From Kangiella profundi (GTDB lineage Bacteria > Pseudomonadota > Gammaproteobacteria > Enterobacterales > Kangiellaceae), in NCBI RefSeq assembly GCF_002838765.1, contig NZ_CP025120.1, positions 1,488,001 to 1,552,000 on the forward strand: 64,000 nt of DNA. Direction: 5' to 3'. Numbering within the stretch: the stretch's first letter is position 1; every line of letters begins with the position of its first letter. The notes below the pieces were generated by a model. That model was not told the origin of the DNA. It saw nothing but the letters and a program-made list of their open reading frames with translations, and did not search any database. Shown here piece after piece: positions 36,951 to 46,354 of this stretch. The position numbers and the translations under genes are program-made.

Positions 36951-37699
36951 TAGATCACCTTCGCTTCATTTTTTAGTTTATCAACCAGCTCAGCAACGGT
37001 TTCAACTTTGATGCCTTCTTTACGCGCCGGTGGGTTTTCAACCTTGAGAGTTTCTGTGCGTGGTGCAACATCAACGCCCAGGTCAGCAATTGCAAGCTCA
37101 TCAAGCGGCTTACGCTTTGCTTTCATGATATTCGGAAGTGACGCGAAACGTGGCTCGTTTAAACGAAGGTCAGTGGTGATAATCGCTGGCATTTTGACCG
37201 ACAAGGTTTGCAGGCCGCCATCAATTTCACGAGTTACCTGAGCTTTACCATCAGCAACTTCAACTTTTGAAGCAAAGGTACCCTGCCCCCAGCCAAGTAA
37301 TGCTCCAAGCATTTGGCCAGTCTGGTTGTTATCACCATCAATAGACTGTTTACCAAGAAGCACCATTTCTGGTTGTTCTTTTTCAACAACCGTCTTTAGG
37401 ACTTTAGCAACAGCTAATGGCTCAAGCTCATCTTCGGACTTAACCAAAATGGCTCGGTCGGCACCTAGAGCTAAAGCTGTACGCAAGCTTTCCTGGCACT
37501 GTTGGTTGCCAATTGAAACTGCAATCACTTCGCTAGCTACACCCTTTTCTTTCAGGCGTACTGCTTCTTCGACAGCAATCTCACAGAATGGATTCATGGA
37601 CATTTTTACATTGGCAGTTTCAACGCCAGTGTTGTCCGCCTTAACACGAACCTTAACATTCGCATCAATAACACGTTTTATTGCAACGAGAATTTTCAT
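36950..37699 (-). CDS. etfB: Electron transfer flavoprotein, beta subunit
   Basis: A 249-residue ETF beta subunit with the N terminus [20 protein letters not shown], the [20 protein letters not shown] signature and the AMP-binding [20 protein letters not shown] region. It is the first gene of the etfBA pair and divergent from the ETF-QO gene across a 181-nt gap. Confidence 0.96.
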   Translation of the reverse strand: MKILVAIKRVIDANVKVRVKADNTGVETANVKMSMNPFCEIAVEEAVRLKEKGVASEVIAVSIGNQQCQESLRTALALGADRAILVKSEDELEPLAVAKVLKTVVEKEQPEMVLLGKQSIDGDNNQTGQMLGALLGWGQGTFASKVEVADGKAQVTREIDGGLQTLSVKMPAIITTDLRLNEPRFASLPNIMKAKRKPLDELAIADLGVDVAPRTETLKVENPPARKEGIKVETVAELVDKLKNEAKVI

Positions 37700-37783
37700 G
37701 AAAACCCTATCTATGTATAATTTCGCCAGATATAGACGACTGGAGCGCCTATCTTTAGTAAAATAGGCCGCAATGGTGACGTT

Positions 37784-37795
37784 TTAAGGCCTTAA
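37784..37795. promoter_or_regulatory. 12-bp palindrome in the etfB / ETF-QO divergent gap
   Basis: TTAAGGCCTTAA is a perfect palindrome 85 nt from the etfB start and 86 nt from the ETF-QO start, so near the midpoint. It could bind a regulator acting on both genes. No known operator is recognised. Confidence 0.3.
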
Positions 37796-37880
37796 GGTCA
37801 ATAGTAAACGGTCAATTTGAGCCAAATTTGAACAGATTTTAACCGTTTTTGAGTAAAAAAACAGATAAGGGGAGAATTAA

Positions 37881-39536
37881 GTGGAACGTGAATTTATGGA
37901 GTTTGATGTCGTAATCGTTGGTGCTGGCCCTGCGGGTCTATCAGCCGCGATTCGTCTTCGCCAGCTGGCAGCCCAGAATGACCAGGACTTAATGGTTTGT
38001 GTGGTTGAGAAAGGCTCCGAAGTCGGTGCACACATCCTTTCTGGAGCTGTCTTCGAACCAACAGCTCTTAACGAACTCATTCCTGACTGGCAGGAAAAGA
38101 ACGCTCCCCTGTTAACCAAAGTTTCAGATGACAATATTTATCTTTTTAGAGGGCAAGAAAAATCCATCAAGATTCCAAACTTCTTTGCCCCTAAAACCAT
38201 GCACAACGATGGTAACTACATTGTAAGCCTGGGTAATGTCTGTCGCTGGCTCGCTGATCAGGCAGAAGCCCTGGGTGTTGAAATTTTCCCGGGTTTTGCT
38301 GCTTCAGAGGTTCTCTATAACGAAGACGGCTCTGTTAAAGGTATCGCGACAGGTGATATGGGTATTGGGCGAGATGGCGAAAAGAAAGACAGCTATATGC
38401 CTGGTATGGAGCTACATGCCAAGTACACACTGTTCGCGGAAGGTTGTCGTGGCCATTTAGGCAAAGAGTTGATTGCCAAGTATGAACTAGATAAGGATAA
38501 AGATCCTCAACACTATGGGATTGGTATCAAAGAACTTTGGAAAGTACCCGCTGAGCAGCACAAGCAAGGTTTAGTAGTGCATACCGCAGGCTGGCCATTA
38601 AGCGAGTCAGGTTCTGCTGGCGGTGGCTTCCTTTACCATATTGAAGACCAACAGGTTGTTGTCGGCCTCATTACTGACCTGTCCTACTCTAATCCACATG
38701 TCAGTCCGTTTGATGAATTCCAGCGCTACAAGCATCAGGCAGTTATCAAACAGTACCTTGAGGGCGGCGAAAGAATTTCCTACGGTGCTCGTGCGATTAC
38801 CAAAGGCGGACTTCAATCCCAACCCAAGATGTCTTTCCCGGGTGGTTTGTTGATAGGTGATGATGCTGGAACCTTGAACTTTGCCAAAATCAAAGGCTCT
38901 CACACCGCCATGAAATCCGGTATGATTGCTGCCGAAACTGTCATTGCCGCCATTAACAGCGAACGCGCAAATGATGATCTTGTAGAGTATGCCGAAAACT
39001 ATAAGAACTCATGGGCTTGGAAAGAGCTTCATACTCAACGTAATTTTGGTCCTGCACAGCACAAATGGGGCAATTTGATAGGTTCCGCTTATGCCTTTAT
39101 CGACCTGAATATCTTCAACGGTAAACTGCCTTGGACTTTACGCGATCCGGAACCTGACTATGCTCAGATGAAAGAGGCTTCTGAGTGCAAGAAAATTAAT
39201 TATCCGAAGCCAGATGGCAAGTTGTCATTCGATAAGCTTTCTTCAGTCTTTGTATCCAACACCAATCACGAAGAAGATCAGCCCGTTCACCTGCAACTCA
39301 AAGACCCTTCTATTCCGATTGAAGTTAACTTAGAAAAGTATGATGAACCAGCTCAACGCTACTGCCCTGCTGGTGTCTATGAAGTTGTTCGTGATGATGA
39401 TGGCAACAATCCGAAGTTTGTTATCAACGCACAAAACTGCGTGCATTGTAAAACCTGTGATATTAAAGACCCAAGCCAAAACATAAACTGGGTTACACCA
39501 GAAGGAACTGGCGGTCCTAATTACCCCAATATGTAA
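37881..39536 (+). CDS. Electron transfer flavoprotein-ubiquinone oxidoreductase
   Basis: A 551-residue monotopic membrane enzyme that reoxidises ETF and reduces ubiquinone. The N-terminal FAD fold is FDVVIVGAGPAGLSAAIRL, the GD motif is GGLLIGDDAGTLNFAKIKG, and the C-terminal [4Fe-4S] ligands are in RYCPAGVYE and CVHCKTCDIKDPSQN. The start is GTG 37881, with GGGGAG 6 nt upstream; ATG 37896 is an alternative five codons later. Length matches bacterial ETF-QO. It is divergent from etfBA and ends at a strong terminator. Confidence 0.95.
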   Translation: MEREFMEFDVVIVGAGPAGLSAAIRLRQLAAQNDQDLMVCVVEKGSEVGAHILSGAVFEPTALNELIPDWQEKNAPLLTKVSDDNIYLFRGQEKSIKIPNFFAPKTMHNDGNYIVSLGNVCRWLADQAEALGVEIFPGFAASEVLYNEDGSVKGIATGDMGIGRDGEKKDSYMPGMELHAKYTLFAEGCRGHLGKELIAKYELDKDKDPQHYGIGIKELWKVPAEQHKQGLVVHTAGWPLSESGSAGGGFLYHIEDQQVVVGLITDLSYSNPHVSPFDEFQRYKHQAVIKQYLEGGERISYGARAITKGGLQSQPKMSFPGGLLIGDDAGTLNFAKIKGSHTAMKSGMIAAETVIAAINSERANDDLVEYAENYKNSWAWKELHTQRNFGPAQHKWGNLIGSAYAFIDLNIFNGKLPWTLRDPEPDYAQMKEASECKKINYPKPDGKLSFDKLSSVFVSNTNHEEDQPVHLQLKDPSIPIEVNLEKYDEPAQRYCPAGVYEVVRDDDGNNPKFVINAQNCVHCKTCDIKDPSQNINWVTPEGTGGPNYPNM

Positions 39537-39548
39537 TTATTGGGGCAC

Positions 39549-39579
39549 AAAAAAAGCGGCTAATCAGCCGCTTTTTTTG
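39549..39579. terminator. Bidirectional terminator after ETF-QO
   Basis: AGCGGCT (39555-39561), loop AATC, AGCCGCT (39566-39572), flanked by A7 and T7, between convergent genes. Confidence 0.9.
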
Positions 39580-39590
39580 TACATGATAAT

Positions 39591-40856
39591 TTATTTGTAT
39601 CTTCTGAACGCTAGTAAACCAAGTAATACCAACAACACGAATGGCATACTGCCACCACCAGATTTTGATTCTTCTTCAGGCTCACACGTTTCAACGGCTC
39701 CTCCAGTTGGATCGAGTCGGAAAGCTCTAATTTCACCGTCCTTTACACCAAAACCAACTATCTGGCCTGCGTTGTTGATATCTGTAGCTTCCGTTAATTT
39801 CCATCCAGAATTACAGGCAATCAATTCATTCAGGTTTTTCATTTCATTATTTTCATAAATAAAAGCTGCATGCTCTTCAAGAGTGGGAACTGAAACTAGA
39901 GCTCGACCTACAATTTGTCCATTATCGTTAATCGCTCTAGCTCTCGAGTCTGTGAAGTCATCGCGCAGGAAGCCAAGAAATGTTAACTCCTCAGAGCCAC
40001 TTTTCGCATCATAATAAAAAGCCTCTTGATTATTACGACTACCTGAAATGTATATGCTACCAACTACCTCATCATGGATATTGATGTCGTAGGCAAATGT
40101 GGCTCTGTCATCCTTTGTCGGTATTTCAGTGATTGCATAATTGTCAGTAATATCCACTACAAAAGATTGAATCGTATATTGTTCAGTATCTGGAATATTT
40201 GCATCAGAAAAACCAATGGCTTTACCGGTATCATTGATAGCCGTTAAGTAAGCTGCCCTTGTTGGTTCATCAGCAAGTGGGGATACCATAAAATAAGACT
40301 GATCATTGTTATCGTAGATAAACCCCCTATCTACTGCGTTGTTTTCATCTTCCGGATCAACATCAAAACGACCATGCCCTATAATAATATTACTATCGTT
40401 AATATCATAAGCGCGCGCGCCTGATAAATTTTCTTTTTCAGCTAACTTATTAACAGAGCCATCAAATATTACAGCAAAGTTACTTTCAGCGATTAGCTTA
40501 GTACCATCTTCTTGTTCAATTTCTGTTAAAACATTGGCGAAACCAACTGCAACCCCAGCCGAATTAATCCCTAGAGCCTCACTTGAGTCGCCGTCTGGTA
40601 AAACACCTAAGTCTTCATTACCTCCACCCTGGTATTTTGTAGCATGTGAATAAAACTCTCTATCACCATTATCATCAATTAGTGGACCATTAGCTGTACC
40701 AACAGCAATACCTTGGTCATTAATTTTATAAGCAACACTATAGCTGCCATCCAAGCCACCTAAATCTACAATCTCATAAGGAGCTGATAACGCCACTCCA
40801 CTGGTTAGGGCTAACAATGACGCAAGTACTGTTTTCTTAAATTGCTGTTGTTTCAT
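39591..40856 (-). CDS. HAF-repeat / DUF3466 secreted protein with GlyGly-CTERM tail
   Basis: A 421-residue exported protein. A signal peptide (KKTVLASLLALTSGVALSA) is followed by repeats of the HAF/DUF3466 type in which 'INDxGxxVG' recurs (KINDQGIAVGTA, INSAGVAVGFA, INDTGKAIGFSD, INDNGQIVGRA, INNAGQIVGFG). The C terminus has a Gly-rich stop (SGGG), one hydrophobic helix (MPFVLLVLLGLLAF) and RRYK. This tripartite end matches GlyGly-CTERM sorting tags cut by rhombosortase in gammaproteobacteria. It is probably surface-anchored or secreted; function unknown. No protease or partner gene is adjacent. The C-terminal coding end is 11 nt from the shared terminator. Confidence 0.85.
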   Translation of the reverse strand: MKQQQFKKTVLASLLALTSGVALSAPYEIVDLGGLDGSYSVAYKINDQGIAVGTANGPLIDDNGDREFYSHATKYQGGGNEDLGVLPDGDSSEALGINSAGVAVGFANVLTEIEQEDGTKLIAESNFAVIFDGSVNKLAEKENLSGARAYDINDSNIIIGHGRFDVDPEDENNAVDRGFIYDNNDQSYFMVSPLADEPTRAAYLTAINDTGKAIGFSDANIPDTEQYTIQSFVVDITDNYAITEIPTKDDRATFAYDINIHDEVVGSIYISGSRNNQEAFYYDAKSGSEELTFLGFLRDDFTDSRARAINDNGQIVGRALVSVPTLEEHAAFIYENNEMKNLNELIACNSGWKLTEATDINNAGQIVGFGVKDGEIRAFRLDPTGGAVETCEPEEESKSGGGSMPFVLLVLLGLLAFRRYK

Positions 40857-40900
40857 TCTACTTCTCTTTATATTGAAGAATTTATTTATGAGTAAACTGA

Positions 40901-41548
40901 CTATTCGGCATCAGGTTGTGACTCAGGCTTGGCATCTTTAAAAGCATCCAGGGTTAAACAATGTTGCTCAATATCAACTAAGCGTGGATATGCTGTCAAA
41001 TCCAGGTTAAAACGACGAGCATTGTACATTTGCGCTACGATGAATACATCGGCTAATGTTACTTGCTCACCAAAAGCAAAAGGACCCTGCTTTTTATAGC
41101 TTTGTAGCTGCTTTTCAATGGCTCTGAAACCTTCGTGGATCCAGTGCGCATACCATTTATCCTTAGCATCATCACTGACTTTTAACTCAGCTTTTAAGTA
41201 CTTGAGAACCCTAAGGTTATCAATTGGATGAATATCACAGGCAATAACCTGACACAGGCTTCTGACTTTGGCTTTTGCAAAAGGTTCAGTAGGAAGTAAT
41301 TTAGGTCCTTCATAGGCCTCATCTAAATATTCACAGATTGCCATTGATTGACTTAATAGCTTTCCATTGTCGTCCAACAAGGGAACTAGCCCCTGCGGAT
41401 TTTGCTCAAGATATTCGGGTTTATGCTGCTGACCACCATCTTTAACCAGGTGAACAGGGATCATCTGGTATGACAGTCGTTTAAGATTTAGCGCAATCCG
41501 AACTCGATAAGCTGCGGTTGAGCGCCAATAGCTATACAATTTCAGCAT
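40901..41548 (-). CDS. maiA: Maleylacetoacetate isomerase
   Basis: A 215-residue zeta-class glutathione transferase converting maleylacetoacetate to fumarylacetoacetate in tyrosine degradation. The glutathione-site signature SYWRSTAAYRVRIALNLK is at residues 6-23, and NPQGLVPLL plus SQSMAICEYLDE follow. It is the distal gene of the hpd-hmgA-fahA-maiA run, 16 nt after fahA. Confidence 0.94.
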   Translation of the reverse strand: MLKLYSYWRSTAAYRVRIALNLKRLSYQMIPVHLVKDGGQQHKPEYLEQNPQGLVPLLDDNGKLLSQSMAICEYLDEAYEGPKLLPTEPFAKAKVRSLCQVIACDIHPIDNLRVLKYLKAELKVSDDAKDKWYAHWIHEGFRAIEKQLQSYKKQGPFAFGEQVTLADVFIVAQMYNARRFNLDLTAYPRLVDIEQHCLTLDAFKDAKPESQPDAE

Positions 41549-41564
41549 AAACCCTCTCCTTCAA

Positions 41565-42554
41565 TTAGCCTTGGGTCTGATATTTTTCAACAACCTGGTT
41601 GATTTGGCCAAAGATACTATCACCGTTCTCATCGAACATTTCGATAGTTACACGATCGCCAAACTGCATAAATGGTGTCGAAGGTTTACCATCAGCAATG
41701 ATTTCAAGCATACGTACTTCCGCCAAACAAGACGAACCAGTAGATTGGTCTTTATTGGAAATAGTACCTGAGCCAACAATAGTACCAGCACTAAGTGGAC
41801 GAGTTTTTGCTGCATGTGCAACCAGGGTTGGGAAGTCAAACACCATATCCACACCGCACTCAGGCTTACCCAATAGCTTGTCGTTTAGGTGAGTAACGAG
41901 TGGCAGGTATACTTTTTTGCCATCCCATTTATCGCCTAACTCATCAGGCGTTACCGCTACAGGAGAAAATGCAGAAGATGGCTTTGATTGGAAGAAACCA
42001 AAACCTTTAGCAAGTTCACCGGGGATCAAGTTGCGCAGAGACACATCATTCACTGTCATTAGTAAACGAATTGCTTTTTCAGCCTGTTCAGTAGTTGCAC
42101 CCATCGGAACGTCACCTGTAACAACAGCAACTTCCGCTTCCATGTCAATGCCAAACTCTTCACTAGCCATCTTGATATTATCGCGCGGCCCAAGAAATGC
42201 ATCACTTCCGCCCTGATACATCAATGGATCAGTCCAGAATGACTCCGGCATTTCAGCACCACGGGCCTTACGTACAAGCTCAACGTGATTAACATATGCA
42301 CTACCGTCAGCCCATTGATAAGCACGTGGTAATGGTGACTCACATTTAGTCTGGTCAAACTCAAACGCATCTGTAGCCTTACCTTCGTTAAGGTCTGCAT
42401 ACAGCAAATCAAGCTTTGGTTTAAAGTTATCCCAGTCATCCAAAGCTGCCTGCATTGTCTTAACAAAGCCAGGCTTAACAGCACGAGTTAGATCACGGCT
42501 GACAACTACCAGTTGTCCGTCACGAGAGCCATCTTTTAAAGTTGCTAATTTCAT
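41565..42554 (-). CDS. fahA: Fumarylacetoacetate hydrolase
   Basis: A 329-residue FAH-fold hydrolase splitting fumarylacetoacetate into fumarate and acetoacetate, the last step of tyrosine breakdown. Metal-site features include FGIDMEAEVAVV (the ExE pair) and the later GTIVGSGTISNKD. The protein is the short bacterial form (eukaryotic FAH is about 420). It follows hmgA by 48 nt. Confidence 0.92.
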   Translation of the reverse strand: MKLATLKDGSRDGQLVVVSRDLTRAVKPGFVKTMQAALDDWDNFKPKLDLLYADLNEGKATDAFEFDQTKCESPLPRAYQWADGSAYVNHVELVRKARGAEMPESFWTDPLMYQGGSDAFLGPRDNIKMASEEFGIDMEAEVAVVTGDVPMGATTEQAEKAIRLLMTVNDVSLRNLIPGELAKGFGFFQSKPSSAFSPVAVTPDELGDKWDGKKVYLPLVTHLNDKLLGKPECGVDMVFDFPTLVAHAAKTRPLSAGTIVGSGTISNKDQSTGSSCLAEVRMLEIIADGKPSTPFMQFGDRVTIEMFDENGDSIFGQINQVVEKYQTQG

Positions 42555-42602
42555 TATTACTTCCTAAATTCTTTTCAAATATGTTTAATGATTTCGATAC
42601 AG

Positions 42603-43733
42603 TTATTTGCTGGCTTTCCAGCTATTGCAGTACTCGACATTTTCAACACTGCTCATTGCATCTGAAACCTCTAAAGCATCACGCGTATCAATCATTACTG
42701 CCACTTCATCTGTTTCCTTCTTGGCGTACTTACGCCCTGCTTCGAAGGCTTTCGGATGAGGACCGTGAGTGAAACCAGACGGGTGGAAGGTCACCATGCC
42801 CGCATCAATATTGTCGCGACTGAAGAAGTCACCCGCGTGATAGAAGATCACTTCATCAAAGTCATCATTGTTGTGATAGAAAGGCACTTTAAGCGCTCCA
42901 GGGTCAGACTCGATTGGGCGCGGAACGAAAGTACAGATCACAAAACGACTGGCCACGAATGTCGTATGAGCCGACGGTGGTAAATGATAACGATGCGACA
43001 TTAATGGACGAATATCACGCCAGTTAATTCTGACAACCGATAAGTCACCATGCCAGCCAATCGCATCAAGCGGCGAATAATTGAAGTGAACTTTTGACAA
43101 TTGATCACGGCGCTTGATTTCAACCGACCATGGCGTGTCATCCTGCTGTTCTAAAAACTTCTCATTAACACTTGGGACATCAAGCATCGCAGGGTCAAAA
43201 ATAGCCTGAGGACCGACAAGACCTTTTTCAGGCAGCTGATAACTGTCATTGGTTGCTTCTATCAACAACATGGTCATCGGCTCTTGAGGCTCAAGACGCC
43301 ACATGGTTCCGCGAGGAATTACCACATAGTCTCCGTCCCGAATCTCCATATGGCCATAATCGCAGAATAAATCACCCTTACCCTTATGGATAAACAGCAA
43401 CTCATCACCATCGCCATTACGTGCAAGCGCAGGCATTGCTTCTGTACATTCCCAGATACGGAATTTACAGCTTGCATTATGCAACAGCTCTTTGGCACTC
43501 CATGGTGATGCACTGGCCTTATCAAGATCATTCAAATCAAAGGCGCGTGGGCGTAATGGGCCTTCCCACTTTTCCCACGATGTTGGTGCGCGTTTGTGAT
43601 GGAAGTGTGCGGTTGGACCGAAGAAACCACTTCGGCCGGCCTCACGCTCATAAATCGCCTCTTCTGGCAAATCAGCATGGGCCTGACGTGAAATGGTTCC
43701 TTCCTTGTGAGGAAACGCAATCCATTTACGCAT
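42603..43733 (-). CDS. hmgA: Homogentisate 1,2-dioxygenase
   Basis: A 376-residue cupin-type iron dioxygenase opening the ring of homogentisate to maleylacetoacetate. Seen: GDGDELLFIHKGKGDLFCDYGH, PRGTMWRLE, the iron-site region DEVIFYHAGDF and HPSGFTHGPHPKAFEAG. Like many bacterial homologues it is shorter than the ~440-residue human enzyme. Its start lies 1 nt after the hpd stop, so the two are tightly coupled in the operon. Confidence 0.93.
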   Translation of the reverse strand: MRKWIAFPHKEGTISRQAHADLPEEAIYEREAGRSGFFGPTAHFHHKRAPTSWEKWEGPLRPRAFDLNDLDKASASPWSAKELLHNASCKFRIWECTEAMPALARNGDGDELLFIHKGKGDLFCDYGHMEIRDGDYVVIPRGTMWRLEPQEPMTMLLIEATNDSYQLPEKGLVGPQAIFDPAMLDVPSVNEKFLEQQDDTPWSVEIKRRDQLSKVHFNYSPLDAIGWHGDLSVVRINWRDIRPLMSHRYHLPPSAHTTFVASRFVICTFVPRPIESDPGALKVPFYHNNDDFDEVIFYHAGDFFSRDNIDAGMVTFHPSGFTHGPHPKAFEAGRKYAKKETDEVAVMIDTRDALEVSDAMSSVENVEYCNSWKASK

Positions 43734-43734
43734 C

Positions 43735-44796
43735 TTAAATTACTCCGCGTTGGATCTGATCTAGTTCGATTGATTCAAATAGCGCTTTAAAGTTACCTTC
43801 ACCAAAGCCCTGGTTACCTTTACGCTGAATAATTTCGAAGAAAATTGGACCAATCACAGTATTGGTGAAAATCTGTAATAAGATACCTTCTTCATGCTCC
43901 AAAGAACCATCAATCAAAATACGGTTCTTACGCAATTCTTCAACATCTTCATGGTGTTTAGGAATACGCTTTGGAATCATGTCGTAGTATGTATCAGGAG
44001 TATCCATAAACTTCATACCACCGGCACGCAGATCTTCAATGGTTTTGTAGATGTCATCTGTTGATAGAGCAATGTGCTGGATACCCTCACCATTGTACTC
44101 TTTCAAGAACTCTTCAATTTGCGACTTTTCATCTGAAGATTCATTAATTGGAATACGAAGCTTGTTACATGGACCAGTCATGGCTTTAGAGAATAGACCG
44201 GTTTGCTTACCCTTGATGTCAAAGTAACGAATTTCACGGAAGTTAGCGATGTTCTCGTAGAAAGTTGCCCAAACATCCATGCCGCCACGCTTAACATTGT
44301 GAGTCAGGTGATCAAGGGTATGAAGACCTCTACCTTTAGGGAATTTCTCTACACCTTCGTAATACTCGAAATCATCGTCATAGAAGCTTTCAGGCTTGTT
44401 GCCCCATTTATCAATGAAGTAAAGAACCGAGCCGCCAATACCGTAAACTGCAGGATGAGACATTTGCTCTTCTTGATCAAAAGGCTTTGCGCCCTTCTCT
44501 ACGGCATAATCAAAGGCCTTCTGAGCATCAGCAACACGCCATGCCATTGCACAGGCACATGGTCCATGTTGCTTACTGAATTCATGGAAGTAACCGCTCT
44601 GTTCTTCATTAACGATAAAGTTAATATCACCTTGGCGGAACAAGGTAACGTTTTTGCTCTTATGCTTGGCGATTTCTGTGAAACCTAGTAACTCGAATAA
44701 TTCTTTAAGTTTTTTGACACCCTCTTCTGTAGGTGCAGTGTACTCAACAAACTCAAAACCATCAGTGCCTAGTGGATTAAATGTAGTATCAGTCAT
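43735..44796 (-). CDS. hpd: 4-hydroxyphenylpyruvate dioxygenase
   Basis: A 353-residue non-heme iron dioxygenase turning 4-hydroxyphenylpyruvate into homogentisate. The two VOC-like domains carry the iron ligands His in LDHLTHNV, His in IQHIALSTDD and Glu in GPIFFEIIQRKGNQGFGEGN. The ATG at 44796 has a GAGGAG ribosome site. It is the first gene of hpd-hmgA-fahA-maiA; 382 nt separate it from phhA. Confidence 0.96.
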   Translation of the reverse strand: MTDTTFNPLGTDGFEFVEYTAPTEEGVKKLKELFELLGFTEIAKHKSKNVTLFRQGDINFIVNEEQSGYFHEFSKQHGPCACAMAWRVADAQKAFDYAVEKGAKPFDQEEQMSHPAVYGIGGSVLYFIDKWGNKPESFYDDDFEYYEGVEKFPKGRGLHTLDHLTHNVKRGGMDVWATFYENIANFREIRYFDIKGKQTGLFSKAMTGPCNKLRIPINESSDEKSQIEEFLKEYNGEGIQHIALSTDDIYKTIEDLRAGGMKFMDTPDTYYDMIPKRIPKHHEDVEELRKNRILIDGSLEHEEGILLQIFTNTVIGPIFFEIIQRKGNQGFGEGNFKALFESIELDQIQRGVI

Positions 44797-45178
44797 ATTT
44801 GACTCCTCGAATTTTTTAAGAGGCTCCCAATCGGTTGTCGCAGCCTCTGTCGAAAGTATTCAGACGGACCCATTATCTTGTGATGATGCCCGTCTATTTA
44901 AAGGGTTAGCCCGCATCGCCAGAAACGTAGGCGAAACTCGCGGCAATGCGCATGAAACATACGCCACAATTGGAATGACGCTAGCTCCACTGAGCGCGAA
45001 TCTGGTCGGCAACGATAAACGTTGGTGTGATTTGTTTACTGAATATCAATAACATATATGCCATTTGCCCTGTAACAGCTTGATTTTTAAGTGGCTATTT
45101 ACGATCCCCACATTATGCAACAGCCCGCCAATATTAACAATATCGCGGGCTGCTTGAATTAGAAGGCACGGTTATATC
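44797..45178. other. 382-nt hpd-phhA gap, with a possible gene remnant
   Basis: A hairpin-forming GAGGCT...AGCCTC (44821-44847) lies next to the hpd ribosome site. On the plus strand an open frame from about 44811 to 45052 reads protein-like (ARIARNVGETRGNAHETYAT) with codon use similar to genes, but has no start codon or ribosome site of its own and continues only as antisense of hpd. It may be a decayed gene end. Nothing else is recognised. Confidence 0.3.
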
Positions 45179-45982
45179 TTAACTGGCCATTTTCTCTTCT
45201 TTTGGTGGATAGAGAGGTTTATGCAAACCAAGTCGTTTGGCTTCCTCAACCATCGACATAACATCAGACTTCGCCAAATCAAATAATTGCTTAAAGTCAT
45301 CAATTACAAAATACTGAGGCTGCATGATATCAATTCGATAAGGTGTTCTTAGGATATCAATCGGATCAAATGGTTTTCGAATAACATCAGGGTTTTCCAA
45401 ACTATGAGGCGTTTCGCCTATTGATGAAAGGATACCGCCACCATAAATACGCTGACCTTCTGAAGTATTGATTAAGCCAAACTCCACGGTAAACCAATAG
45501 AGTCGAGCAAGGAATACTCGGTCTTCCTTGGATGCAGCGTAACCCAATTTACCGTAAGCACTTGTAAATTCAGCAAAATATGGATTTGTCAGCATGGCGC
45601 AGTGGCCAAAAATCTCATGAAAAACATCAGGTTCCTGCAAATAATCCATTTCTTCTCGCGTACGAATAAACGTCGCGCACGGGAACTTCTTATCTGCTAA
45701 CAGCGCAAAGAACTTATCAAAATTAATCAGCGCCGGAACCCAGGCTACTTCCCAGCCGGTTTCTTTTCGCAGGACACTGGACACTTCTTCCAGTTGAGGG
45801 ATGCGGTCTTTTGGCAGGTTAATCTTGTCAAGACCCTCAAAATACTCAGGACAGGCACGACCTTTGATCAGTTTTTCCTGGCGCGTAATTAGCTCGTGCC
45901 AAACCTGATGCTCTTCGTCTGTGTAGTGAATAAAGCCATCTTCATCCATCGGACGGGCTTTATACTTGGTACCTGTACCCAT
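45179..45982 (-). CDS. phhA: Phenylalanine 4-monooxygenase
   Basis: A 267-residue pterin-dependent aromatic amino acid hydroxylase making tyrosine from phenylalanine. The iron ligands are H122 and H127 (DVFHEIFGHCAM) and E167 (WFTVEFGL). There is no regulatory ACT domain, as in other bacterial forms. ATG 45982 has GAGG 8-9 nt upstream. It stands apart from the hpd operon by 382 nt but in the same direction, feeding it. The partner pterin dehydratase (phhB) is not in the window. Confidence 0.95.
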   Translation of the reverse strand: MGTGTKYKARPMDEDGFIHYTDEEHQVWHELITRQEKLIKGRACPEYFEGLDKINLPKDRIPQLEEVSSVLRKETGWEVAWVPALINFDKFFALLADKKFPCATFIRTREEMDYLQEPDVFHEIFGHCAMLTNPYFAEFTSAYGKLGYAASKEDRVFLARLYWFTVEFGLINTSEGQRIYGGGILSSIGETPHSLENPDVIRKPFDPIDILRTPYRIDIMQPQYFVIDDFKQLFDLAKSDVMSMVEEAKRLGLHKPLYPPKEEKMAS

Positions 45983-46354
45983 GTAATTACCTCTTCAATA
46001 TTTTAATGAGTGTTGCTAACTTATCGGTCAAGATGAGTTAGCTTTGCAAATTACGCGCCACATTATCAATACCTTGGACCACGAAAACAAGTAAAAATTG
46101 CCAAACTCTCGATTTAACGAATGGAACTTTTAAGTATCCAGCAATACTAAAGTTTAGAAATACATTTCACGTGAATTTAACTTTAATCAAGCTATGCTTA
46201 TTGGTATAAATTCAAGCGTTAACTTACTGCCCACCCAACTGGAAAAAATGTTCAAAACAGCAATTAAAACAGTGAAAAAAAATCAAACCAACGTATTGTA
46301 TAAGAGTCGCCATACATCTCATAACAATTTGCCATCAGTCAATCAAGGAAGATA
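45983..46354. other. 372-nt divergent phhA-slt gap
   Basis: No gene is seen. A 10-bp palindrome TTCACGTGAA lies at 46166-46175, near the middle, in an AT-rich stretch that must hold the divergent promoters. No PhhR/TyrR-type TGTAAA-N6-TTTACA box was found. Confidence 0.3.

Noticed and set aside
44203-44688. 161-codon open frame on the plus strand
   Set aside because: Antisense to hpd, which has all iron ligands.
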